From: a virus
Virus record (IMG/VR): IMGVR_UViG_3300032524_000092
Span: 1 to 38,330 of that record
DNA length: 38,330 nt
Direction: 5' to 3' (one strand)
Of this stretch, positions 16,380-24,457 are shown piece by piece (the stretch's first letter is position 1; each line of letters opens with the position of its first letter). Under the pieces are notes generated by a model. It was not told where the DNA came from, made no database searches, and saw nothing but the letters and a program-made list of their open reading frames with translations. Both the position numbers and the translations under genes were made by a program.

Positions 16380-18137
16380 TTAGATATCCAAACCTGCCTC
16401 TTGTAGGGCTTCAATAACGTTTGCTAGTTCTGATGAATCTAGTCCCTTTGAACATTCGCCCATCTTTGAGCGATAAACTGCATCACGTGCCGTTGCTGGA
16501 TCTGCTCCTAGTCTATTAATCATAAATTTTTCTATCTCATCATCTGATGGTTGTAAAATTATACTAAGCGCGTCTGCGCCTGTAGCTTCCAATTCACTGA
16601 GGTTAGTATTTTCTTTTCCCCCTGTGGATGGGTCAAGTATATTATCCAATATTCCTTCAAAATCTTCATATTCTACTGTGCCGTCGTCTAGGTTAGGATT
16701 TTCGTTATCAACATCGTCATCATCTGTGCCTCTTACAGCTCCGTCAACAGCTCCGTCAACAGCTCCGTCATCTACTGTGATGATGTCTTCAGGAACAATA
16801 GCTGTCCCGTCGCTTTTAGTTATGTCATCATCTGTCTGATATTGAGAAAGTATGTCTTGACATAATTCCATATTTGATGTAGCAGCAATCAATGAATCAA
16901 GTAGGTGTATTAGCTTCTGAAAGTTTATTTGAGTACTGATATTTTTGTTAAGACCGCTTATGTCATCAGAAAAGAATGCTCTCATTCTTCCTAGTGATTG
17001 AAATGTTACACCAGCCAACCAACCTAGTATTCCTTTTCTACTAAATAGCCAAGCTAATAATCCTTTTACTAGATCATAAAATGGCATGCAATTAACAATT
17101 CTATTTTTGTTTAGTAGTCCAAAAGCAAATGAATAAATTTTACTTTTAGTTTGTCTATATATTACATTTAATGTAGCAGCTGTTGATACCAGTATACTAT
17201 CAATAAGTATTTTATAAATATTAAAACTCATAAATTTAAGTGAGAATCCACTTGTGCTTAGGGTGAATGTTGCAATTACTCTAGCATATATAATGAACTG
17301 TCTAAGATTCTGTAATTGGTCTTGGATTTTCTCAGAGGGTGTTAAGCGAGATGCAACCTCATTGATTCCGTCTGCGTATATGTTTTCTCCAGCATTACTT
17401 ATTGCTGCCATCTGTCGTAAAAGACAACATGCTATATCGATATGGTCCTTTCCTAAGATTGTATCTACAGACGATTCTAACATATCAAGTGCGGGCTCTA
17501 CATAATTTAAAGACGCATCTATGGCTGAGTTAAGAAAATTATCATTTCTAACTGGTTCAAATCTTGCAACTGATGTTCCAGCAGGTACAAGTAGATCTTC
17601 GCCTGGTGGAATATCTACTGCCAACTGTGTGTAATAGTCTCTTATAAAAGAGCTTGAAACTTTTTGTGTAAGTCCTAATTTTAAGACTCGTGGATCTTTA
17701 TAATTACGATCATTATATTCAATATACCGTGTTGATAAACTTATATTTGTTCCTTCTGAAATGAATCCAATTCTATTGCGGTCTTCCTCTACCACCCATT
17801 CTTCTACTGCATCATAGCTTGATGTAGAAATATGTATATACATGTCACCTGGTTTTAGTGGACGTTCAAGTTTAAATGAATATTCGCTTATAGCTGGTGC
17901 CCAGTTTTCACTCATATTTACATAGTCCATTAGACCTTGAGCTGAGTCTACTTGGTTTTCAAGAAACTTATTTAATCCTTTTACAAATTCTGATTGTGAT
18001 ACATCAAATTCAGTTTCCTCATTAAGTGGGCCATGTGCAGAATGCGCATCAGCTCTAGCTTCTGGTGTGGCTGCTGATATAAAAGAATTCAGTGACTGAA
18101 GAAGTCTATCTTTTACTGATGGTGTATTATTACTCAT
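16380..18137 (-). CDS. Uncharacterised protein between terminase and portal
   Basis: I do not recognise this 585-residue protein. Residues 1-80 are helical and acidic. Residues 80-200 look beta-rich (EYSFKLERPLKPGDMYIHIS, then IPPGEDLLVPAGT). Residues 290-385 hold amphipathic or hydrophobic helices, including ILIDSILVSTAATLNVIY and LLAWLFSRKGILGWLAG, which might touch a membrane or pack in a bundle. An acidic stretch with a DGAV triplicate (457-468) follows, and the last 70 residues form a small helical domain. It is coupled to terminase by TAATG and to portal with one spare base. A virion or packaging-accessory role follows only from position. Confidence 0.5.
   Translation of the reverse strand: MSNNTPSVKDRLLQSLNSFISAATPEARADAHSAHGPLNEETEFDVSQSEFVKGLNKFLENQVDSAQGLMDYVNMSENWAPAISEYSFKLERPLKPGDMYIHISTSSYDAVEEWVVEEDRNRIGFISEGTNISLSTRYIEYNDRNYKDPRVLKLGLTQKVSSSFIRDYYTQLAVDIPPGEDLLVPAGTSVARFEPVRNDNFLNSAIDASLNYVEPALDMLESSVDTILGKDHIDIACCLLRQMAAISNAGENIYADGINEVASRLTPSEKIQDQLQNLRQFIIYARVIATFTLSTSGFSLKFMSFNIYKILIDSILVSTAATLNVIYRQTKSKIYSFAFGLLNKNRIVNCMPFYDLVKGLLAWLFSRKGILGWLAGVTFQSLGRMRAFFSDDISGLNKNISTQINFQKLIHLLDSLIAATSNMELCQDILSQYQTDDDITKSDGTAIVPEDIITVDDGAVDGAVDGAVRGTDDDDVDNENPNLDDGTVEYEDFEGILDNILDPSTGGKENTNLSELEATGADALSIILQPSDDEIEKFMINRLGADPATARDAVYRSKMGECSKGLDSSELANVIEALQEAGLDI
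16735..16770 (-). repeat. Triplicate 12-bp in-frame repeat (Asp-Gly-Ala-Val)
   Basis: Three identical units of ACAGCTCCGTCA (plus strand) encode DGAV repeated three times within an acidic linker. It resembles in design, but not in sequence, the repeats at 13330 and 27639. Confidence 0.8.
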
Positions 18138-21100
18138 TAGATATCTCTATTGCGTGGAGTGTGTGTTACATTTCTAGAAATTCTTACTGAACCACCATTT
18201 GAGCTTCCGCCTATGAACGGTACTGGATCATCTTCCTCAGGCGGTTCACCTTGTTTTGGGTACAACCCGTGGTCTCTTACAGTTATTCCATTTATAGATG
18301 TAACTGTTGGTAGTTGTATTGATGGCTTACTTGGGGATAATGCTCTAGCATGCCCATGGGCTGAAAGTATAGGAGACTTAATTACTTCTGCTTCGATACT
18401 ATAATCCCATGCTAAGAATTTATCATGATTTATTAAGAACGCATGATTAGCTAACATCCACCCATCTAATGTATGATCATTGCCGGTTGAAAATACTTCG
18501 CCTTTATCTGTTGTACGTAAAACACTGTAATCGCGCATCTGACCAATAAGTCTATTCTGTTCTAGTTCAACTGTGACGTGTCTTTCATTGCCGGTAGAAT
18601 CTGTTACTGTCTCAACTGCTGGGAAAACACAAATACCGTTCTCTAACATTTTGACTGAGTTTCGAACAACTAGATTCTTAGTACGTACTTTAGTAGATTC
18701 ATTTGTTGTTACATCTATTACCTCGGTTGTGCCGCCGAAATCAACTACGGCCATTTTATTTAGCATATGTTTTAAACCTGCACAGTTTTTACCTGTTGCT
18801 GATACACCCCTTTGTAGAGCAAGACGTAGAAGTTCCCAGTTAGTGTGTCCATGTCCCCTATCAAAGCACGCATAGTCAATTGGGAACTTACCGAATAGTC
18901 CTAATATAAAATCAACTCCTGCAGTATTTGTATAATCTTCTGCGCTAATATTATAGGTAGCAACTAGGCGAAAGAAGTTTGCTCTTGTAACTGGCGGTGC
19001 ATCTCCGGGTACGCCATCATTATACGGCTGTAATACCATAGGTGATTTTACATGTTCTTGTATTACAATTCGTACACCTGCGGCAGCCTCATTCCAGTCA
19101 ACCCCCATTGTTACATAACTATTTTTAAATATCTCAACCTCTGAATAACCATACACATACAGTGATGGTTCAATATATTTATTACGGAATACGCCCTCTG
19201 TTGCTTCACCAAATTCTGCACAATTATATGTTAACATTCCATTTGCTAATACATAACTATGATCCTTAGATGAAACAGTTATGTTATATGTATCTTTAAG
19301 GCCGGTGTTTTCTTTACCTATAATGTCCGCATAAACACCACGTTCGTTAAATGAAGTCTTAACAAAATCTGGGTACGATTCAATCTCATTTCTTCCATAT
19401 AGTCTATTAGGAATAATACCATTAGATGCTTTTTCTGCAATCTTTTTTGTTATACCGTATAAGTGTGTAAGTTCTGTATAACTATGAGTACGTTTTAATT
19501 TAGCAATATTTAGGAATCTATTGCGTTTTTCATTTAATAGACGTTTATACTTCTCTGCATATAGATATAGTGCAAGGGCATGTTTATCTTTTCTTTCACA
19601 TAGGTTGTATCCAATTAATTTATAGAATGATGAGGAAAAATCCACCCAAGACCCGTTTCCGCGAATATATACAGTATAGCATATTTTTCCGTTGGGCTGA
19701 ATGTAATCCGATACACAACTTTCAAACCCAATCTCGGTAATTAATTTATTTATTTGTTTATAATAACTAGCACCATCAGGTACCTTGCTTTTGGTAAAAC
19801 TTAGTACTAATGATCTGTCATGTGCGTCTGCGCCAATTGTGTTACCATCTGTACTTAGTAGGGCACTTATAAAGGAAGATTTAACTTCTTGTTCTCCAAG
19901 CCTTATAAAATCTGGAATATTAACTTGCTGAAGTGTACGATTACCAGTGGCACAACCAAACTCAATTAATTGTTTTGGTAAATAACCGTAATAACGTAAC
20001 TGATAAAATCCAGGTTCTTTCTCATTTAAGTTACCAGAAGTTATATTTGGTAATAGTTTTGTAATTATTGACTTTAGCCTAATCAAATCGTTTTCACTTT
20101 CAGAGTAAAAAGCTACGGATTCTCCATTGGTAGGAAGTGTTCCATCACCATAAAGAAACCCAACTATAGCTCCCCACAACACGTCGTTGGGTTTTCCAGC
20201 AAGCCTATTAATTGGCTGGATGTTTATTTCTTTTGCATTAATAGCTTTTTCTTTCCCATTACGAGTATTGAAACTATGATCTGTAGATGCTTCTACACTA
20301 TTAATATCAGTCATTATGCGAATACACGGTTTCTGGCCGGTAAATTTGTGATTAGTTGCCGTGATGGGAGTAATATCACTATATAGGATAGAACCAATCT
20401 TTAAATTCTCTATGTTTATTTTTCCAATATCAGATAGAATTGGTGTATTACCAACTAAACAATATTCTCTAGTGTATCTTATAGAGTCAGTTGTAGCTCG
20501 TACAAGTGATTCATGTTCAGGTGTCCACTCTGGGGACTCACTTGATGGGATATGAAATTCACGGAAGTTGAATTCTTGTTTGTTCTTATTTGTACTTACA
20601 TTGTAGAAAAACTCATGCCTGCCGGTTGGGGTAGAACTTAAAATAACATTTGTACTTTTGGTTGTTGTTGCAATAGGCCATATAGCTTCAAGTAATATAC
20701 TCTCTGGAATATAATCACACTCATCTATGATTAAATCATTAGCAGAATTGTGCACAAGAAGACCGCCATTAGATATTCCATTTACTTTGAATGGGCTAAG
20801 TGATTCATCTGGGGGAAATAATGCAACATAATTGTGGTTACCTTCTATGGTAATATCATATGTTTGCTTAGTTTGATTAGTGTCTTTTACTTCATTAACC
20901 CTGCAGTATTGCTTTCGTAGCTTTTGCCTACGTGATCCATCGAGCGTGCTAATTTCAACATCAATACCTAGAGATGTAATAAAATGTGCACTGGATTGAT
21001 GGAGTTTCCATGATCTTAAATCTCCAACTTCAATTTCTTCGCCTTTATCGGTGAATACTTTATGGTTAGATGTGGCTTGTAAGAATCTTCCAGATCTTGT

Positions 21101-21721
21101 AGATACTTCATAGATTGGTTTGAACCCATTATCGTGAACAGCTGTAACAGATTTTGGTTCTGGTCTGTCTAATTCATAATTCCATGAAACAACTTTTTCT
21201 TCTGGCTTAATTTCTTCAATTGGTTTCCACGATAGATCAGCCATCCATATTTGTGTACCTGCTGGTAAACATTTACCACGAACAGAGTTATTTCCTACAT
21301 TACCTGTAATTACAGATCCATTTAGGAGTTCTACTTTATGTGGTTTTCTAGTTACCCTGGAGATTGAGTTTTTAATCTTATGAGAATCAAAACATAGATG
21401 ATCTATGTTATTAAAGATTTCATCAAGCTGACCTTCGTACGCTGTAACAATAAGAATTTGACGATTATGATAAGTGAAAGCTTTGTACACGGCTTCTATT
21501 GCTAGTACTACAGTTTTCCCTGTTCGACGGCCCATGCGTAGAATTTTACGAAAGTGTCTATCTTTTAATATGTTTCTCTGATACTTACGTAAACGTAATG
21601 GCTTTAGTGGGTCCATCGGATCCTGAAGGAATGCTTCAGCAAACAGCCACGGACTCATTAGAATCTTGGCTTCTTGTAATTCTTCCTCTGTTAGTGGTGG
21701 TAGTGTGCTTAGGTCTGACAT
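18137..21721 (-). CDS. terL: Terminase large subunit interrupted by two inteins
   Basis: The 1194-residue precursor reduces to a 606-residue terminase if both inteins splice, a normal size for large myophages. Extein landmarks are Walker A GRRTGKT (64-70), Walker B LIIDECD (330-336), LSSTPTGR (361-368, coupling motif), and an RNase-H-like nuclease with GVDWNEA (D875), ACFDRGHG (D954) and GNDHTLDGW (D1082/D1086). Intein 1 occupies residues 151-325 and intein 2 residues 421-833. The protein drives ATP-powered packaging and cuts concatemeric DNA at the portal. Both insertions lie at conserved sites, so the unspliced chain should be inactive. The gene overlaps the end of the preceding Hint-like gene by 13 bases and is coupled to the next by TAATG. 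The ribosome site is weak (AAGAG). Confidence 0.92.
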   Translation of the reverse strand: MSDLSTLPPLTEEELQEAKILMSPWLFAEAFLQDPMDPLKPLRLRKYQRNILKDRHFRKILRMGRRTGKTVVLAIEAVYKAFTYHNRQILIVTAYEGQLDEIFNNIDHLCFDSHKIKNSISRVTRKPHKVELLNGSVITGNVGNNSVRGKCLPAGTQIWMADLSWKPIEEIKPEEKVVSWNYELDRPEPKSVTAVHDNGFKPIYEVSTRSGRFLQATSNHKVFTDKGEEIEVGDLRSWKLHQSSAHFITSLGIDVEISTLDGSRRQKLRKQYCRVNEVKDTNQTKQTYDITIEGNHNYVALFPPDESLSPFKVNGISNGGLLVHNSANDLIIDECDYIPESILLEAIWPIATTTKSTNVILSSTPTGRHEFFYNVSTNKNKQEFNFREFHIPSSESPEWTPEHESLVRATTDSIRYTREYCLVGNTPILSDIGKINIENLKIGSILYSDITPITATNHKFTGQKPCIRIMTDINSVEASTDHSFNTRNGKEKAINAKEINIQPINRLAGKPNDVLWGAIVGFLYGDGTLPTNGESVAFYSESENDLIRLKSIITKLLPNITSGNLNEKEPGFYQLRYYGYLPKQLIEFGCATGNRTLQQVNIPDFIRLGEQEVKSSFISALLSTDGNTIGADAHDRSLVLSFTKSKVPDGASYYKQINKLITEIGFESCVSDYIQPNGKICYTVYIRGNGSWVDFSSSFYKLIGYNLCERKDKHALALYLYAEKYKRLLNEKRNRFLNIAKLKRTHSYTELTHLYGITKKIAEKASNGIIPNRLYGRNEIESYPDFVKTSFNERGVYADIIGKENTGLKDTYNITVSSKDHSYVLANGMLTYNCAEFGEATEGVFRNKYIEPSLYVYGYSEVEIFKNSYVTMGVDWNEAAAGVRIVIQEHVKSPMVLQPYNDGVPGDAPPVTRANFFRLVATYNISAEDYTNTAGVDFILGLFGKFPIDYACFDRGHGHTNWELLRLALQRGVSATGKNCAGLKHMLNKMAVVDFGGTTEVIDVTTNESTKVRTKNLVVRNSVKMLENGICVFPAVETVTDSTGNERHVTVELEQNRLIGQMRDYSVLRTTDKGEVFSTGNDHTLDGWMLANHAFLINHDKFLAWDYSIEAEVIKSPILSAHGHARALSPSKPSIQLPTVTSINGITVRDHGLYPKQGEPPEEDDPVPFIGGSSNGGSVRISRNVTHTPRNRDI
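19223..20461 (-). mobile_element. Intein 2 with LAGLIDADG (DOD) homing endonuclease, in terminase
   Basis: Residues 421-833 (413 aa) start at CLVGNTPIL (Cys1, block A) and carry block B VEASTDHSF. They contain both endonuclease motifs: WGAIVGFLYGDGTL (516-529) and FISALLSTDGN (617-627). They end DTYNITVSSKDHSYVLANG (block F) and MLTYN, with Cys834 as +1 nucleophile. The residue before the terminal Asn is Tyr, where His is usual. It is inserted between RYTREY and CAEFGE, just before the nuclease domain. Both DOD motifs keep their acidic residue, so the endonuclease may still be active and mobile. Confidence 0.9.
20747..21271 (-). mobile_element. Intein 1 (mini-intein without endonuclease) in terminase
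   Basis: Residues 151-325 (175 aa) begin CLPAGTQIWMADLSWKPIEE (Cys1, block A), carry block B GRFLQATSNHKVF and block F TYDITIEGNHNYVA. They end GGLLVHN, with Ser326 as +1 residue, a canonical His-Asn/Ser junction. There is no room for a LAGLIDADG domain. About 18 extra residues separate block F from block G. It splits SVRGK from SANDLIIDECD, six residues before the Walker B aspartate, so splicing is needed for ATPase function. Confidence 0.92.
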
Positions 21722-22518
21722 ATAAAACTCTTATCTACAAAGTTCCCAAATTGGGAACTTACCTTTACTATTTCTTGTGGTACTAATTCTTTATAGTAAC
21801 GACCTATGATATCATTACATAGGGGGTTAGGATCCTTTAAGATAGTTTTGGCACTTCGTGTTGGTCTGACACGGAATATTTTTTTGTTCTTATCATTAGT
21901 ACCCACCATAACTCTAGTTGATCCTTTTGCTGTACATCGTATACGTTTAGTTCTGTCGAATAAATGAAATAATAATCGTTGATCGTCAAAGTTGATTGTG
22001 GAAATATCCATGCCCTTATACAACTTACGTGCAAAACGACTTCGTATTTCATACATTAATGATTCTAATGTTGATTCATCCAACTGACAAAAGTAATTAG
22101 ATATTTGTACATAGTGTGGGTATTGTTTTAAGGATGCACTAAGGGAATTTGAAATAACATTTACCCAAGTTTGGTCTTCGGATTTTGTACCATATACTGG
22201 TAAATAATTTACTGAGCGTATATCTATCTTTAAATGTCCAGTGTATTTTTTATTGGGTGGGTGGGAGAAGTTTTCCCACTTATTGGATGGAGATAAGAAC
22301 TTAGTATTATCTGTACATGTTATTTCACGACCGCTTTTACTAATAACTTTCCACAGTGACAGATCTTTATCACATTCAGTAACTGTGATATTTTGTTCTC
22401 GGAACCCGGTTATAAACCAACCAATTCCTTTTACTGTAGAATTAACAACACTGCCTATTGGCAGTACTGAGCCATTAGATAATACTATCGGATGGTTTGC
22501 TCCGAGGTATAGAGCCAC
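21709..22518 (-). CDS. Stand-alone intein-like (Hint-type) protein, splicing residues missing
   Basis: This 269-residue protein reads like an intein with almost no exteins. Its start, YLGANHPIVLSNGSVLPIGS, aligns with block A of intein 2 (CLVGNTPIL) but has Tyr4 in place of Cys1. ISKSGREITCTDNTKFLSP (about 60-78) matches block B with Asn-Thr in place of the His region. The last residues, IVKVSSQFGNFVDKSFICQT, parallel the blocks F/G of intein 2, with Gln-Thr at the Asn/+1 position. The middle shows no LAGLIDADG or HNH motif. A GTG start has a good Shine-Dalgarno (AAGGGAATAGTTGTG), and the end overlaps terL by 13 bases. It may be a degenerate intein kept as a gene, or a Hint fold with a new role. 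The resemblance is by eye. Confidence 0.6.
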   Translation of the reverse strand: MALYLGANHPIVLSNGSVLPIGSVVNSTVKGIGWFITGFREQNITVTECDKDLSLWKVISKSGREITCTDNTKFLSPSNKWENFSHPPNKKYTGHLKIDIRSVNYLPVYGTKSEDQTWVNVISNSLSASLKQYPHYVQISNYFCQLDESTLESLMYEIRSRFARKLYKGMDISTINFDDQRLLFHLFDRTKRIRCTAKGSTRVMVGTNDKNKKIFRVRPTRSAKTILKDPNPLCNDIIGRYYKELVPQEIVKVSSQFGNFVDKSFICQT

Positions 22519-22520
22519 AA

Positions 22521-22688
22521 CTATTCCCTTCTGTGGCTACGATTACGTAAATTTCTTTGTTCTGCCTTACCAACAAAATGGCGGCGTTCGAATATTTCAG
22601 TAAGAAGCCCGGACTTTATTACTTTCTTACGAAAGCGACGTAGGGCTACTTCTATTGATTCATCTGGTTTTAATATAACTTCAATCAT
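22521..22688 (-). CDS. rpsU: Ribosomal protein bS21 homologue
   Basis: A 55-residue frame runs from ATG at 22688 to TAG. It carries the bS21 signature: VALRRFRKKVIKSGLLTEIF (residues 14-33), then ERRHFVGKAEQRNLR and a basic end RSHRRE. Bacterial bS21 proteins are about 60-70 residues and share VALRRFKR...EKAG.L.E...R..., so this is a slightly shortened version. bS21 sits near the anti-Shine-Dalgarno end of 16S rRNA and affects initiation. Phage copies are known and are thought to replace the host protein and favour phage messages. It starts 8 bases after the previous stop with a modest AGAGAT ribosome site, and is followed after 2 bases by the Hint-like gene. The basic, conserved, full-length frame makes chance very unlikely. 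Confidence 0.92.
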   Translation of the reverse strand: MIEVILKPDESIEVALRRFRKKVIKSGLLTEIFERRHFVGKAEQRNLRNRSHRRE

Positions 22689-22696
22689 GATTATCT

Positions 22697-23761
22697 CTAT
22701 GCGTGGTACATTTTTGCTTCATTGCCTAAGAAGCGATTGGATGGATTTACTTTAGCACCATAGATTGCAGAAACGGCTCTCTGGCGCTCAGTTGCTGATT
22801 CGGCCGTCATGAATATGCTTTGCATTTGGGCCGGTGTTATATCGCGTGAGTTAACACTGCGTAATATTTCAAGTGCTGATATGGCTAAGTTTGATACTCC
22901 GCGTACTGAAGCATTTGTTGCCATACCCCCTATAAGTGTTCCGAGTTCGAAATATGCTAACATACTTCCTACCCTAAATACACCACGTGTTGCTGCAACT
23001 CCAATGTTGTGCATTGTGCGTCCTTTTTTATATACGCCAAGTGAAAAACCGAGAGGTTTTACTGATGGATCTAGTCTAGGTACAATAGCTCTAGTGGTTG
23101 TTGCTCCAATACTTTCTAATTTTACAGCAGAACTAACAGCTGGATTTTTTAATGCCTCTGCAGTGACTTCTCCAGCTCCTGCAAAGTGTCTAAGATGTCT
23201 AGACATAGTTCGTGATGGTCCTCTATTTGCGTCCATTACGGCAGATAGTTTACCGATTCCAGTTTCACCTAGATTACTTGTTGCGACATAGTCTGTTAGT
23301 TCATGAACTACCTTATTTGGATTAATTAGACCAGCCAGCCCAACAGTACGTGCGTGACGAAATGCTGTGGCTACGTTACCTTGTCCTATGCCGCCAAATA
23401 AATCATTTAATGTTCTAGCTCCGCCTTGTATTGTTGATAGAACTAAGTTACCTGCAGTTAGGTTTCTGGTCCATCCCCCGGGCCCTACTCCAGAGATTAA
23501 AGTTTTATATCCAAAAAAACCCATGCCGCTAAGAGACGCTCTGCCTTTAGTGGCTTGAAGACTTTGGAATGGATTTGTAATAAATAATGTTGATGCTGAT
23601 GACATGGGATTGCCGAGTGAAATATCAACAAATGATGTGGCTGGATTAAATCCGACAGCTTCATTAGTAGCTGCGCCAGCAGCGAATATTGCAGCAGGTC
23701 CTAAAATCTCTTTATTAGCAGATGTTACTTTTTGAATTGTTGCTGAATTAATTGACGGCAT
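22697..23761 (-). CDS. Ala/Gly-rich probable virion or membrane-active protein
   Basis: I do not recognise this 354-residue protein. It is basic and rich in Ala, Gly, Ser and Asn, with long mildly hydrophobic stretches such as AAIFAAGAATNEAVGF (23-38), ELGTLIGGMATNASVRG (about 273-289) and ISGVGPGGWTRNLTAGNLVL. The composition resembles internal virion proteins that are ejected with DNA or that insert in membranes. The neighbour from 24455 has the same style, so the two may act together. Starts coupled 1 base after that gene and ends 8 bases before the bS21 gene. Confidence 0.45.
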   Translation of the reverse strand: MPSINSATIQKVTSANKEILGPAAIFAAGAATNEAVGFNPATSFVDISLGNPMSSASTLFITNPFQSLQATKGRASLSGMGFFGYKTLISGVGPGGWTRNLTAGNLVLSTIQGGARTLNDLFGGIGQGNVATAFRHARTVGLAGLINPNKVVHELTDYVATSNLGETGIGKLSAVMDANRGPSRTMSRHLRHFAGAGEVTAEALKNPAVSSAVKLESIGATTTRAIVPRLDPSVKPLGFSLGVYKKGRTMHNIGVAATRGVFRVGSMLAYFELGTLIGGMATNASVRGVSNLAISALEILRSVNSRDITPAQMQSIFMTAESATERQRAVSAIYGAKVNPSNRFLGNEAKMYHA

Positions 23762-23762
23762 A

Positions 23763-24455
23763 TTACATTCTTATCGATCGGTTACGTATCTTATGCATTG
23801 CTAGAGGAAGCGTTCCATCAGCTCCCATATGTCCCGGAGTTAATCTTCCTCCTGGTCTCTTGTACCACGTTCGGTATCCCCTACCCCCTCCATATGATCT
23901 TTGATCCATCTTAACTGGGTTAAGTCCATAATATGATTTAGCTATTGTTCCTAGTGATCTAGAAGCATTAACGGCGAATTTACTACCAACATATAAACCA
24001 CCTGCTCCTGCCGCAACTCCCGCAGTAACGGCGGTAGATGGACTCTTAGTGACAGCAAGGGCTATTAACCCAACAGATACACCAGACAATGTAGCAGTAG
24101 TTGCTGCTGCTCCAGCAATGGTATTTCTAGCGCTTTTCTTTATACCTTGTTTATCTGGATGAAACATTATATTGTACCCTCTACCGAGATCATCAAAAAA
24201 ATCTGAAGTATTTAGATTAGGTATAGTACTACCAAACATATCTCCAGCCGCAGTTGGGTCACTTATGTCTACACCGGGTCTTCTTAGTGAATTGCCGCCA
24301 AAAAAGTTAGAAGTATGTTTTATTGCGCCATAGGCCAAGATCCCACCGCCGACTGTAGCATATCGACTTGATTTTGCTACCTCCCCTGTAAATGAACCAG
24401 CACCTTTTAGGAGTGCTTTAACGGCTGATTGGGTAAATGGTGTGTATGCTGGCAT
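23763..24455 (-). CDS. Gly/Ala-rich probable virion or membrane-active protein
   Basis: This 230-residue unknown has two hydrophobic stretches: a Gly-rich one near 33-45 (ATVGGGILAYGAI) and a longer pair around 112-157 (AGAAATTATLSGVSVGLIAL, then TAVTAGVAAGAGGLYVG). They could span a membrane as a hairpin. The C-terminus (about 180-230) is basic, Gly/Arg/Tyr-rich and probably disordered, a pattern seen in nucleic-acid-contacting tails. It is followed by the similar 354-residue protein after 1 base. Function unknown; a DNA-ejection or internal head role is speculative. Confidence 0.45.
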   Translation of the reverse strand: MPAYTPFTQSAVKALLKGAGSFTGEVAKSSRYATVGGGILAYGAIKHTSNFFGGNSLRRPGVDISDPTAAGDMFGSTIPNLNTSDFFDDLGRGYNIMFHPDKQGIKKSARNTIAGAAATTATLSGVSVGLIALAVTKSPSTAVTAGVAAGAGGLYVGSKFAVNASRSLGTIAKSYYGLNPVKMDQRSYGGGRGYRTWYKRPGGRLTPGHMGADGTLPLAMHKIRNRSIRM

Positions 24456-24457
24456 AA

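Noticed and set aside
16379-16414. Longer portal frame from a TTG at 16414
   Set aside because: It would extend into the previous gene and lacks a Shine-Dalgarno; the ATG at 16378 directly follows the stop.
21709-22518. HNH or LAGLIDADG homing endonuclease for the Hint-like gene
   Set aside because: No HNH or DOD motif is visible. The resemblance is to the splicing blocks.
22809-23291. Plus-strand open frame of 160 codons
   Set aside because: It is antisense to the 354-residue gene and has no domain pattern.
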